Assembly (NCBI RefSeq): GCF_005298075.1
Contig: NZ_SZZH01000004.1
Location: 124,001-188,000, forward strand
Direction of reading: 5' to 3'
DNA: 64,000 bases
From: Nakamurella flava
GTDB taxonomy: Bacteria > Actinomycetota > Actinomycetes > Mycobacteriales > Nakamurellaceae
The notes beneath the pieces are model-generated. The model was not told where the DNA came from, did not search any database, and worked only from the letters and a program-made list of their open reading frames with translations. The translations under genes and the position numbers were made by a program. This document shows positions 34,754 to 43,157 of this stretch, piece after piece. Each line of letters opens with the position of its first letter. The first letter of the stretch is position 1.

Positions 34754-35521
34754 TCAGTAGCTCGAGGCGTTGTCGACGTGGAAGTGGTACAGCGTGCGGG
34801 CGGAGCCGTATCGGGTGAACTCGGCGGGGTCGTCGTCCCGGCCGGCGGCGGACAGCAGTTCGGCCAGCTCGGCGAGGTGCTGCTCGCGCATCGGCTTGGC
34901 GATGCAGTCCGCGCCCAGGGAGGCGACCGTGCCCTTGACGTAGATGCGGGCCTCGTAGATGGAGTCGCCCAGCGCCTCCCCGGCGTCGCCACAGATCACC
35001 AGGCGGCCGGCCTGGGCCATGAACGCGCTCATGTGCCCGGCGTTGCCGCCGACGACGATGTCGACTCCCTTCATCGAGATCCCGCAGCGGGCCGCGGCAT
35101 TCCCGTCGATCACCAGCAGGCCGCCGTGCGCCGTGGCGCCGGCCGACTGCGAGGCGTCACCGGTGACGTGCACCCGGCCGGACATCATGTTCTCGGCCAC
35201 GCCGACCCCGGCGTTGCCCTCGACCACCACCGTGGCCTGCTGGTTCATCCCGGCGCAGTAGTAGCCGACATGCCCCTCGATCGTGACGTGCAGGGGACCG
35301 CGCAAACCCACGGCGAGCGAGTGCGTGCCGACCGGGTGGGTGACCCGGAAGGCCCGGGTGGATCCCTCGGGTTCGGCGTGCAGGGTCGAGTTGAGCTCCC
35401 GGGTGCTCGACCGGGCGAGGTCGACGGTGCTCACCTCGGCGGCGGGCACGGCCTGCGCTGGCACCGTGGCCGCAGCGACATCGGCAGCCACGGAGGGGGT
35501 CTCGGACGTCAGCGTTCCCAT
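34754..35521 (-). CDS. GXGXG-domain glutamate synthase-like subunit (GlxC/MgsB type)
   Basis: The 255-residue protein is a free-standing copy of the glutamate synthase C-terminal beta-helix. Its repeated glycine turns are visible: GYYCAGMNQQATVVVEGNAGVGVAENMMSG, GLLVIDGNAAARCGISMKG and GGNAGHMSAFMAQAGRLVICGDAGEALGDSIYEA. It holds together the amidotransferase and FMN subunits. The 5' end overlaps the amidotransferase gene by 13 bases, so the proteins are made in step. An Ala-rich N-terminal extension of about 30 residues is unusual for the family. Confidence 0.85.
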   Translation of the reverse strand: MGTLTSETPSVAADVAAATVPAQAVPAAEVSTVDLARSSTRELNSTLHAEPEGSTRAFRVTHPVGTHSLAVGLRGPLHVTIEGHVGYYCAGMNQQATVVVEGNAGVGVAENMMSGRVHVTGDASQSAGATAHGGLLVIDGNAAARCGISMKGVDIVVGGNAGHMSAFMAQAGRLVICGDAGEALGDSIYEARIYVKGTVASLGADCIAKPMREQHLAELAELLSAAGRDDDPAEFTRYGSARTLYHFHVDNASSY

Positions 35522-36414
35522 GCGTACACCACTTCCGGTTCAGGTTCGAAGATGCGGGCGGACTCGATGCCGGGCAGCCCGGTGAGGTAGCGGTACTCGC
35601 TGGCCATCGCGACCCAGCGGTCGGTCTCGGCGATGACGGCCGGCTTGCAGGCGATCGCGTCGCGGACGACGGCAAAGGAGTTCTCGGTCGCGACCAGCAG
35701 CGTGTAGAAGCCGTCGAAGCGTTCGCACAGCAGGCGCAGCGCCTTCTCGACGTCCGCCCCGGCGGCCAGCTGGGCGGCGACGAACCGGGCTCCGACCTCG
35801 GTGTCGTTCTCCGAGTCGAAGGTGATCCCGTCGGCCATCAACTCGCGGCGGATGGTCGCGTGGTTGGCGAAGGAGCCGTTGTGCACCATGCACTGGTCGG
35901 GGCCGACCGAGTAGGGGTGGCTGCCGGTGGAGGTGACGGCGGACTCGGTGGCCATCCGGGTGTGGGCGACGCCCTGGTAGCCGGTGGCCTCCGCCAGCGA
36001 GAACGTGCTGGCCAGCGCATCCGGATGGCCGGTGCCCTTGAGCACCGACAGTGCGGTGCCGCGACTGGTCAGGACGGCCTCCGGCAGCGCGGCCCGCACG
36101 GCGGCCTCCAGATCGGCGGATCCGGCGGCGGCGGTGAACAGGGCGGTCTGACCGGCGACGCGTTGGTCGACCGGCCGGCCCAGGAGCGCGGTGACGGCGG
36201 CAGCGGCGGCCACGGCGGCATCCGTCGTGGCCGGCCCGTCGACGACGCAGACGGTGGACCGACCCGCCGGGTTCAGCGATGGATCGCCGTAGATGCCGAT
36301 GCCCGCGGCATCGGTTCCCCGCTCGGCGGCCTGACACAGCATGCCGCCCAACAGTTGTCCGAGTCGGGGACGGAGTTCGTCGTCCCGCAGATGGAGCCCG
36401 GCGATACCGCACAT
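35509..36414 (-). CDS. Class II glutamine amidotransferase subunit (GlxB/MgsA type)
   Basis: The 301-residue protein starts MCGIAGLHLRDDE, giving an N-terminal Cys nucleophile after Met removal. AAERGTDAAGIGIYG and a later TRMATESAVTSTGSHPYSV and MVHNGSFANHATIRRELM segment complete the Ntn-hydrolase glutaminase. It delivers the amide nitrogen or, in MgsA, handles gamma-glutamylmethylamide. The ATG at 36412-36414 is chosen because GGAGG lies 7 bases upstream and Cys must be residue 2. It leads three overlapping or closely spaced subunit genes, downstream of a glutamine-synthetase-like gene. Confidence 0.88.
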   Translation of the reverse strand: MCGIAGLHLRDDELRPRLGQLLGGMLCQAAERGTDAAGIGIYGDPSLNPAGRSTVCVVDGPATTDAAVAAAAAVTALLGRPVDQRVAGQTALFTAAAGSADLEAAVRAALPEAVLTSRGTALSVLKGTGHPDALASTFSLAEATGYQGVAHTRMATESAVTSTGSHPYSVGPDQCMVHNGSFANHATIRRELMADGITFDSENDTEVGARFVAAQLAAGADVEKALRLLCERFDGFYTLLVATENSFAVVRDAIACKPAVIAETDRWVAMASEYRYLTGLPGIESARIFEPEPEVVYAWER

Positions 36415-36541
36415 GGGCTTGCCTCCGATTTCCCGGGCCGCACCGCCGTGCGGGCGACCCACTGAAGTGTTGACCAGTAGTAGATCATGTCTCTTGTTGT
36501 GAAACGCAGGATCAGCCGGGTGGGCCCTCTCACACGCCGAC

Positions 36542-37951
36542 TCAGACGGCGGTCAGGTAGCGCTCGACCTCCCAGTCGGTAACGCGCGCATGCCACTCGT
36601 AGAACTCCTCGCGCTTGAGCTGCGCGTAGTAGTCGGCCACTCCGGCCGCGGGCGACACCGAGTCCAGGACCCCCCGGACGACGGCGTCGGACTCCAGCGC
36701 GGCCACAGCATCCAGCAGCGTGCGCGGCAGCAGCGGGGCGTCGGCCGGGCGCGCGCCGGGCGCCCCGGGATCCCGGTCGGACCGGATGCCGGCCAGGCCG
36801 GCGCCCAACGCGGCCGCCACCGCCAGGTGGGCACTGCCCGCTCCGTCACCGGAACGCAGTTCGACCCGCTGGGCGTCCGGCACCCGCACCAGGTGCGTGC
36901 GGTCGTTGCCGCCGTAGGTGGCGGCCCGCGGCGCCCAGGTGGCCCCGGACGCAGTGGAGCTGGCCCCCGTGCGCTTGTAGGAGTTCACGGTCGGGGCGAG
37001 GATGGCCTGCAGACCGGGGGCGTGCTCCAGCAGCCCGGCCACGAAGGCGTAACCGGTCTCCGACAGACCGAGCCCATGGGGGTCGACACCGGCGGACGGG
37101 AAGCGCGGGCCCGCCTCGTCCCAGAGCGAGAGGTGCAGGTGCATCCCGCTTCCGGTGCGGTCGGTGAACGGCTTGGGCATGTAAGTGGCGATCATCCCGC
37201 GCTGCTCGGCCAGCATTTGGATCACGTAGCGCAGCGTGGTGACCCGGTCGGCGGTGGTGAGCGCGTCGGCGTAGTGGAAGTTCTGCTCGAACTGGCCGTT
37301 GCCGTCCTCGTGGTCGCTGGCATACGGCCCCCAGCCCAGGGTGCCCATGGCATCGGAGACCGCGGTCAGGTGGTCGTACATTCGGGTCAGCCCACGGGCG
37401 TCGTAGCAGGGGCGGTCGGCGTCGTCGGCCGCGTCGGCCGTCCGCAGGCGGCCGTCGGCGCCGCGGGTGACCAGGAAGTACTCGACCTCGGCCCCGACCG
37501 ACAACGTCATGCCCAGTTCGGCGGCCGCGGCGATCTGCTGACGCAGGATCACCCGCGGGGCGAACGGGTAGGGATCACCGTTCACGTGCGGGTCGCACTG
37601 CACCATGGCCAGGCCGGGCCGGACGAACGGCAACGGCGTGTAGGACGAGACGTCCGGGACGGCGACGATGTCCGGGTCGGCCGGCACCTGCCCCATCGCG
37701 CCGGCCGCGTACCCGGCGAACCCGCACCCCTCCTCCTGGAGCTGGTCGGCCACGGCGACCGGAACCAGCTTCGCGCAGGGCTTGCCGCTCAACGTGGTGA
37801 AGGTGGCGAGCAGGTGCTGGACGCCGTCCGCGGCGGCGAGCTCGGCCAGGCTCGCGATCGGGGCGGCGGTCGTCGGGGAGGTCGCGACCGAGCCCCCGGA
37901 CCGCGCAGCGATGGGGAGGCGGGTATCGGGCGAGAGCGCGGTGGCGGTCAC
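36542..37951 (-). CDS. Glutamine synthetase-like ligase (GlnT / gamma-glutamylmethylamide synthetase type)
   Basis: The 469-residue protein has the glutamine synthetase catalytic barrel: AEVEYFLV, ASDHEDGNGQFEQNF, GSGMHLHLSLWDEAG (ATP/Glu-binding His), LAPTVNSYKRTG and RVELRSGDGAGSAHL. It is nearer to the GlnT/GmaS subgroup than to GlnA because the tyrosine-adenylylation region is missing. GmaS makes gamma-glutamylmethylamide from glutamate and methylamine. Together with MgsABC-like subunits and an N-methyl amine oxidase it forms a plausible methylamine route. The GTG at 37949-37951 is chosen with GAGGAG 8 bases upstream. Alternative: a polyamine or ethanolamine ligase. Confidence 0.82.
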   Translation of the reverse strand: MTATALSPDTRLPIAARSGGSVATSPTTAAPIASLAELAAADGVQHLLATFTTLSGKPCAKLVPVAVADQLQEEGCGFAGYAAGAMGQVPADPDIVAVPDVSSYTPLPFVRPGLAMVQCDPHVNGDPYPFAPRVILRQQIAAAAELGMTLSVGAEVEYFLVTRGADGRLRTADAADDADRPCYDARGLTRMYDHLTAVSDAMGTLGWGPYASDHEDGNGQFEQNFHYADALTTADRVTTLRYVIQMLAEQRGMIATYMPKPFTDRTGSGMHLHLSLWDEAGPRFPSAGVDPHGLGLSETGYAFVAGLLEHAPGLQAILAPTVNSYKRTGASSTASGATWAPRAATYGGNDRTHLVRVPDAQRVELRSGDGAGSAHLAVAAALGAGLAGIRSDRDPGAPGARPADAPLLPRTLLDAVAALESDAVVRGVLDSVSPAAGVADYYAQLKREEFYEWHARVTDWEVERYLTAV

Positions 37952-37987
37952 GGGCGGAACTCCTCGATGTCTCATGTGAGGCTGATT

Positions 37988-38006
37988 TGTCTACTAGCAG
38001 TAGACA
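37988..38006. promoter_or_regulatory. Perfect operator palindrome upstream of the glutamine-synthetase-like gene
   Basis: TGTCTACT-AGC-AGTAGACA is a perfect 8+8 inverted repeat 37 bases above the GTG at 37951, where it would overlap the promoter. A partial match (AGTAGTAGATCATGTCTCTT, around 36475-36495) occurs above the amidotransferase gene, suggesting one regulator for both. Confidence 0.65.
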
Positions 38007-38221
38007 GGGCCTCCGTAACAACCATGTATCCGCGGCGTCAGCATCATGTTGCGATGCATGCCAGTGACCATTCGGTGTCGAGAGATTCTGTCGCTGCACC
38101 GTGAGCTCTTGCGCAGTACGAGCGCGGAATTTACGGTTGGTGGACCCGAACGCCCACTGTTGATGTATGCATCATGCGTCACGCCGGCGTCCACGAGATC
38201 GCCACCGCCTCAGGAGCTCGC

Positions 38222-39016
38222 ATGTCGTGTGCCCCACTGCCCGACTCCCCCGTGCGGCCGCGACGGGAGGCTCCGTTCGTCCGCGCCGGCATCTTTCCCC
38301 CGGGGCCGGCGCTTCGCCGGCCCGACGGGACCGCGGCACGGGTGGAGCGGGTGACCAGCACCCGGATGCCCCTGGCCCAGGGCCTGTTCACCGCCATCGG
38401 GTACCGCGATCGCGTCACCGGCGACGAGATCGTCGCGCTGGTGATGGGTCTGGACGTCCCCGGGGAGACCGATGGGCCCGCGACGGCCGCCGGCGCAGGT
38501 CGCTCCGACGGGGAGCCGGTCCCCGTCCGCCTACATTCGGAGTGCCTGACCGGGGACGGGTTCGGCTCCCTGCGCTGCGACTGCGGCCCGCAACTGCAGG
38601 CCGCCTTGGCCGTCGTGGCGGAGGCCGGCCGCGGCGTCGTCGTCTACCTGCGCGGCCACGAGGGCCGCGGTATCGGACTGCTCGACAAGCTGCGGGCCTA
38701 CCGCCTGCAGGACGCCGGCGCCGACACGGTGGACGCCAACCTCGCGCTCGGCCTGCCCGAGGACGCCCGCGAGTACGGCGGCGCGGTCGCGGTCCTGACC
38801 GACCTCGGCGTGAGCGCGGTCGCGCTGATCACCAACAACCCGGCCAAGACCCGGGCGCTGACCGGGGGCGGCGTGCGGGTCGTCCGCCGGCTGGCCCTGC
38901 CCGCCGCGGTCACCCCGGCCAACATCGGCTACCTGCGGACCAAGCGCGACCGCATGCACCACCAGTTCGGTCCGTCCACGGCCCCGGGGCCGGACGAGGC
39001 CACCAGCCGCCGATGA
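38222..39016 (+). CDS. GTP cyclohydrolase II
   Basis: The 264-residue protein has the RibA core: [24 protein letters not shown] with the three zinc Cys residues, [19 protein letters not shown] with the catalytic Arg and Tyr, and [22 protein letters not shown] at the C-terminus. It converts GTP to a diaminopyrimidine, the first step to riboflavin or to deazapurine-type compounds. It is a stand-alone GCH II, without the RibB domain usual in actinobacterial RibBA, and no other rib gene is nearby. It may boost flavin supply for the FMN/FAD enzymes here or serve a separate pathway. The ATG at 38222 has AGGAG 5 bases upstream. Confidence 0.85.
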   Translation: MSCAPLPDSPVRPRREAPFVRAGIFPPGPALRRPDGTAARVERVTSTRMPLAQGLFTAIGYRDRVTGDEIVALVMGLDVPGETDGPATAAGAGRSDGEPVPVRLHSECLTGDGFGSLRCDCGPQLQAALAVVAEAGRGVVVYLRGHEGRGIGLLDKLRAYRLQDAGADTVDANLALGLPEDAREYGGAVAVLTDLGVSAVALITNNPAKTRALTGGGVRVVRRLALPAAVTPANIGYLRTKRDRMHHQFGPSTAPGPDEATSRR

Positions 39017-39567
39017 CGGCTCGGCCGCTCGTCCGGTTCCGCGACCGGCGACCCCAGCCCTGGGCCAACGGCCTGGGCAGCACCACCGAGCTACTCGGGT
39101 GGTCCGACGGCCCCGGGCTGTTCGGATCCGATGGTCCTGCGTGGCGCCTGAGCATCGCCCGGCTCGACGGCCCTGCGCCCTTCTCACCGCTCCCGGGCGT
39201 CGACCGCCACTTCCTGCCGATCGGTGCGGACGTCCGGCTGCGCATCGCCGGGGCGGACATCCCCGTGCCGGCCGGCCAGGTCTGCCGGTTCTCCGGCAAG
39301 GACGTCGTGGAACTCCTGGATCTGACGTCGGCCCCGGCCTTCGCGGTGAATCTGATGGTCCGTGCATCCGGGGGCGGACCGGAACTGGTGATGGCCGACT
39401 CCCACGACCCGCGCTGCGCCGCGGCGATCGCCGCGCTCACCCTGACTCCGGGCGGCGGGTTCGGTCGGTTCGACATCGTCCGCCCCCACGCCGGTCTCGC
39501 GTCCGGCCCGGCGCTACCGCTGGCCCTGGTGCTCCCCGGAGCGGCGCCCGGCCCGACGATGGTCTGA
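39013..39567 (+). CDS. HutD-family cupin protein
   Basis: The 184-residue protein shows the HutD/Ves pattern: [52 protein letters not shown] and [15 protein letters not shown]. HutD proteins occur in histidine-utilisation loci and are thought to act as a governor or binder of an intermediate; the chemistry is unknown. The ATG overlaps the stop of the GTP cyclohydrolase gene (ATGA), so the two are co-translated. No other hut gene is in the window, so this is an unusual setting. Confidence 0.82.
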   Translation: MTARPLVRFRDRRPQPWANGLGSTTELLGWSDGPGLFGSDGPAWRLSIARLDGPAPFSPLPGVDRHFLPIGADVRLRIAGADIPVPAGQVCRFSGKDVVELLDLTSAPAFAVNLMVRASGGGPELVMADSHDPRCAAAIAALTLTPGGGFGRFDIVRPHAGLASGPALPLALVLPGAAPGPTMV

Positions 39568-39626
39568 CGCGACCCGACCCCGGGGCGCGGCGTTCCGCGC
39601 ACGACCCGGGGCCGGATCGCGGACGA

Positions 39627-40667
39627 TCAGCCGAACGCCGGGACGACCTGCTCGATGAACAGGGCGAGCGAGCGCTTCTTCTCCTCGTGCGACATCCCGT
39701 TATCGCACCAGAAGCTGTACTCGTCCACTCCCAGCTGCTCGTAGTAGCGAATGCGCTCGATGACCTCGTCCGGGGTGCCGATCATCGCCGTGCGGTGCAG
39801 CGAGTCGATTCCGAACTCGGGCCGTTCGGCGAACTTGGATTCCGGGCTTGGCTCGAGGAACCCGTCGACCGGGGTGGTCTTGTTGCCGAACCAGGCATCG
39901 AAGGTGCGGTAGAAGCGGTTGACCGCGGTGGCACCGGCGACCCAGCCGTCGGGCTCGTCCGCCGGGTGCACGTAGGTGTGCCGCAAGACCATCAGATCCG
40001 GCCGGGGCACGTCCGGGTTCTCGTCCAGGGCGGCCTGGAACTTGTCGCGGAGATCGACGACCTCCTCGTCGCCCTTCATCAGCGGTGTCACCATCACGTT
40101 GCACCCGTTGCGGACCGCGAATTTGTGCGACTCCGGGTCCCGCGCGGCGATCCAGATCGGCAGTGGCCGCTGGATCGGCTTGGGCACGCTAGTGGAGGTG
40201 GGGAACTGCCAGATGTCCCCGTCGTGGGCGTAGTCGCCGGCCCACAGCTCCCGGACCGCCGGCACCAGCTCGCGCAAGTGGTTGCCACCGCTGCTGGCCG
40301 GGATGCCGCCGGCCATCCGGTCGAACTCGAACTGGTATGCCCCACGGGCCAGGCCGATCTCGGCCCGACCGTTGCTGATGACGTCGAGCAGGGCCGCCTC
40401 GCCGGCCACCCGGGTCGGGTTCCAGAACGGGGCGATGATGGTGCCGGCGCCGAGCCGGATCGTCGACGTGCGAGCGGCGAGATAGGCCAGCTGCGGCATC
40501 GGATTGGGCGAGACGGTGTATTCCATCGAATGGTGCTCACCGATCCACACCGTGCCGAAGCCGCCGGCCTCGGCCATCAGGGTCAGTTCGGTCAGGTCCT
40601 CGAAAAGCTCACGGTGGCTGACGGTCTCGTCCCACCGCTCCATGTGGATGAACAGGGAGAAGCGCAT
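39627..40667 (-). CDS. LLM-class flavin-dependent monooxygenase
   Basis: The 346-residue protein has the bacterial luciferase-like barrel pattern: MRFSLFIHMERW, GFGTVWIGEHHSMEYTVSPNP, ARTSTIRLGAGTIIAPFWNPTRVAGEAALLDVISNGRAEIGLARGAYQFEF. It uses reduced FMN supplied by a partner reductase and O2 to oxidise or cleave an organic substrate. The flavin reductase at 45817-46347 in the divergent operon is the likely partner, as RutA-RutF are paired. It is the last gene of a seven-gene unit; AAGGA lies 8 bases before the ATG. The substrate is not known; a nitrogen-containing ring is inferred from the company it keeps. Confidence 0.88.
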   Translation of the reverse strand: MRFSLFIHMERWDETVSHRELFEDLTELTLMAEAGGFGTVWIGEHHSMEYTVSPNPMPQLAYLAARTSTIRLGAGTIIAPFWNPTRVAGEAALLDVISNGRAEIGLARGAYQFEFDRMAGGIPASSGGNHLRELVPAVRELWAGDYAHDGDIWQFPTSTSVPKPIQRPLPIWIAARDPESHKFAVRNGCNVMVTPLMKGDEEVVDLRDKFQAALDENPDVPRPDLMVLRHTYVHPADEPDGWVAGATAVNRFYRTFDAWFGNKTTPVDGFLEPSPESKFAERPEFGIDSLHRTAMIGTPDEVIERIRYYEQLGVDEYSFWCDNGMSHEEKKRSLALFIEQVVPAFG

Positions 40668-40717
40668 TGCTGGGGTCCTTTTCTCGTTCTCGGACCGTGC
40701 GTCGTCGACGCGGACGG

Positions 40718-41458
40718 TCAGGTGCGGTGGTCCACGGCGGACCGGGCCATCGCCTCGCGGGCGGAGGCCACGACGTGGTCGCGCATGGCGATCTCGGCAC
40801 CCACGCCGTCCTTCTCGAGGATCAGTTCGAGGATGCGGTGGTGTTCGTCGTTGGATCGGTCGAGCCGTTTCGGGTTCTGAACGGTGCGCAGCACCATGCG
40901 GTGGTACGCCATCTGGTTCATCAGGCTGGTGTAGTGCTCGATGAGTTTGTGGTTGTCGCTGCCTTCGACGATGGCCCGGTGGAACTCGTGGACGAGCGCG
41001 GCGTAGCGCTCGCCGTCGTGGCGGGCGGCGGCGATCTCCGAATCGGCGATGTTCTCCCGCAGGATGTCCAGCTCGGGAACCTGCCCGCGACGGGCCAGCA
41101 GGCGGGCGGCCATGCCCTCCAGCACCTCTTTCATCTCGAACATCTCGCCGACCTCACGGCGGCTGATCTCGCGGACGAAAGTGCCGACCTTGGGCCTGAT
41201 CTCGACCAGCCCTTCCACCTGCAGCTGTTTGAGGGCCTCACGGACGGGCGTACGGCTGACGTTGAACATCTCCGCCAGCCGGACCTCGGACAGGGCCGTC
41301 CCCGGGGTGAGCCCGTCGCCGAGCACCATGTCCCGCAACCGGGTCAGCAGGCTGGTGTCCGGCTCCACGCCGGGGCGGATGCCGCGCGGCCGGGAAACCC
41401 CGGAGCCGGCCACATCGGACGAGACGGCCCTGTCCTGCTGATCGCTCATGACCGACAT
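40718..41458 (-). CDS. GntR/FadR-family regulator of the LLM cluster
   Basis: The 246-residue protein has an N-terminal winged helix (LSEVRLAEMFNVSRTPVREALKQLQVEGLVEIRPKVGTFV, residues about 55-95) and a C-terminal FCD domain (HEFHRAIVEGSDNHKL and SNDEHHRILELILEKDG with metal-binding Asp/His). It lies inside the operon, between the tautomerase and the LLM gene, with only 2 bases from the tautomerase stop. It is the natural candidate to bind the CGTCAACCTCTTGACG operator in the divergent promoter region. An internal ATG nine bases downstream is an alternative start. Confidence 0.87.
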   Translation of the reverse strand: MSVMSDQQDRAVSSDVAGSGVSRPRGIRPGVEPDTSLLTRLRDMVLGDGLTPGTALSEVRLAEMFNVSRTPVREALKQLQVEGLVEIRPKVGTFVREISRREVGEMFEMKEVLEGMAARLLARRGQVPELDILRENIADSEIAAARHDGERYAALVHEFHRAIVEGSDNHKLIEHYTSLMNQMAYHRMVLRTVQNPKRLDRSNDEHHRILELILEKDGVGAEIAMRDHVVASAREAMARSAVDHRT

Positions 41459-41460
41459 TT

Positions 41461-41664
41461 TTACGGGAGACCTCCGGCGTCCATCTCGGCCAGGGTGACG
41501 TCGCCGGTGGCCCAGTGCGTGCGGGGCACCTCGTGGACGACCACACGGACGTGCTCGGGCCGGGCCCCCGCGGCGCGGACGACGGCGTCGTGGACCTCGT
41601 GCAGCAGAGCACGCACCTGCTCGGGGCTGCGTCCGGCGGACAGGGTGATCGCGACGTGCGGCAT
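41461..41664 (-). CDS. 4-oxalocrotonate tautomerase-like protein
   Basis: The 67-residue protein begins MPHVAITLSAGRSPEQVRALLHEVHDAVV. After Met removal Pro becomes the N-terminal catalytic base, and the beta-alpha-beta fold and length (about 60-75) fit the tautomerase superfamily. An Arg pair equivalent to Arg11/Arg39 of 4-oxalocrotonate tautomerase is seen at Arg12 and nearby. It isomerises an enol or dienol acid, or hydrates/decarboxylates a semialdehyde acid as in malonate semialdehyde decarboxylase. Gaps of 2 bases on both sides place it firmly in the operon. Confidence 0.8.
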   Translation of the reverse strand: MPHVAITLSAGRSPEQVRALLHEVHDAVVRAAGARPEHVRVVVHEVPRTHWATGDVTLAEMDAGGLP

Positions 41665-41666
41665 CT

Positions 41667-43157
41667 TCAGCTCCGCATCACGAAGGGATCGGCGACCGGT
41701 TCCTCGCTGGTGTTGATCCAGACGCTCTTGAGCCGGGTGTACTCCTTCATGCTCTCCACGCCGTGCTCGATGCCGACGCCGCTGTTTTTGAACCCCTGAC
41801 GCGGCGACATCGGTGACATCGCCCGGTAGGTGTTGACCCAGATGGTGCCGGCCTCCAGGCGATCGGCCAGTCGGTGGGCGCGGGACAGATTGCTGGTCCA
41901 GATGCCGGCGGCCAGACCGTAGTCGGTGTCATTGGCCAGCACGGCGACCTCGTCCTCGGTGTCGAACGGCATGATCGCCGCCACCGGGCCGAAGATCTCC
42001 TCGCGGACCACGCGCATCGAGTTGTCGACGCCGGTGAGCACGGTCGGTTCGTAGAAGTAGCCGCCCAGGCCCCCGCCGTCGGTGGGCCGGCCGCCGGTCA
42101 GCACGGTCGCCCCCTCGCTGCGGCCCAGATCGACGTATCCGGCGACCTTGTCGCGCTGGTCGGCGAACGCGAGGGGGCCGAGCTCGGTGTCGCTGAGCAG
42201 CGGGTCGCCGACGCGAATCGTGCGGGCCCGGTCGGTCACCCGCTCGAGCAGTTCGTCGTAGACGCCCCGCTGGGCGAAGACCCGGCTGCCGGCGATGCAG
42301 GTCTGCCCGGCCGCGGCGAAGATCCCGGCCACCACGCCCATGGCGGCGTTGGCCACGTTCGCGTCGTCGAAGATGATGTTGGGCGACTTGCCGCCCAGCT
42401 CCAGGGTGGTGCCGATGAACCGGGACGCCGCGCTGGCCGCGATCCGGGCGCCCGTGGCCGTACTTCCGGTGAACGAGATCTTGGCCAGCCCCCGATGGTC
42501 CACCAGCGGCTGCCCGGCCTCCACGCCGTACCCGGTCACGACATTGATCGCCCCGGGCGGGAACCCGGCCTCGTCGACCAGCTGGGCCAGGCGCAGCACC
42601 GTGGCACTGGTGTACTCCGACGGCTTGACGACGACCGTGTTGCCCGCGCAGAGCGCGGGGGCCAGCTTGCTGGTGGTCAGGGTCAACGGCGAGTTCCACG
42701 GGGTGATCGCCCCGACCACCCCCAGCGGTTCGCGCTGGGTGTAGTTCAGGACCCGGCGATCCGAGGTGGGGATCACGTCGCCCTGGATCTTGTCGGCCAG
42801 TCCGGCGTAGTAGTGGTAGTACTCCGGCAGAGCGGCCATCTGGCCACGCATCTCGCGCAGCAGCTTGCCGTTGTCCAGTGACTCCATCTCGGCCAGCTCG
42901 TCGGCGTGCTCGCCGATGAGATCGCCCAACCGGCGCAGCAGGTGGCCCCGACGGGTCTGGCTCAGATCGCGCCATCGGGGGTCGTCGAATGCGGCCCGGG
43001 CCGCGGCGACCGCTCGGTCGACGTCGGCGGCGTTCCCGCGGGCCGCCTCGTACAGCGCCTTCCCGGTGGCCGGGTTGGTGCTGGTGAAGTACTCGCCGCC
43101 CGACGGCGGCACCGCAGTACCGCCGATGTGGTGCTCGTAGCGAGTCGGGTGCGTCAT
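41667..43157 (-). CDS. NAD(P)-dependent aldehyde dehydrogenase 1
   Basis: The 496-residue protein has the class 1/2 ALDH pattern: GAITPWNSPLTLTTSKLAPALCAGNTVVVKPSEYT, ISFTGSTATGARIA, TLELGGKSPNIIFDDANV with the catalytic Glu and AAGQTCIAGSRVFAQ with the Cys nucleophile. The end is GVGIEHGVESMKEYTRLKSVWIN. It oxidises an aldehyde to the acid. ATGA overlap with the alpha/beta hydrolase upstream and a 2-base gap to the tautomerase downstream place it in one transcript. It would complete the clearing of a semialdehyde made by the LLM enzyme and hydrolase. Confidence 0.92.
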   Translation of the reverse strand: MTHPTRYEHHIGGTAVPPSGGEYFTSTNPATGKALYEAARGNAADVDRAVAAARAAFDDPRWRDLSQTRRGHLLRRLGDLIGEHADELAEMESLDNGKLLREMRGQMAALPEYYHYYAGLADKIQGDVIPTSDRRVLNYTQREPLGVVGAITPWNSPLTLTTSKLAPALCAGNTVVVKPSEYTSATVLRLAQLVDEAGFPPGAINVVTGYGVEAGQPLVDHRGLAKISFTGSTATGARIAASAASRFIGTTLELGGKSPNIIFDDANVANAAMGVVAGIFAAAGQTCIAGSRVFAQRGVYDELLERVTDRARTIRVGDPLLSDTELGPLAFADQRDKVAGYVDLGRSEGATVLTGGRPTDGGGLGGYFYEPTVLTGVDNSMRVVREEIFGPVAAIMPFDTEDEVAVLANDTDYGLAAGIWTSNLSRAHRLADRLEAGTIWVNTYRAMSPMSPRQGFKNSGVGIEHGVESMKEYTRLKSVWINTSEEPVADPFVMRS

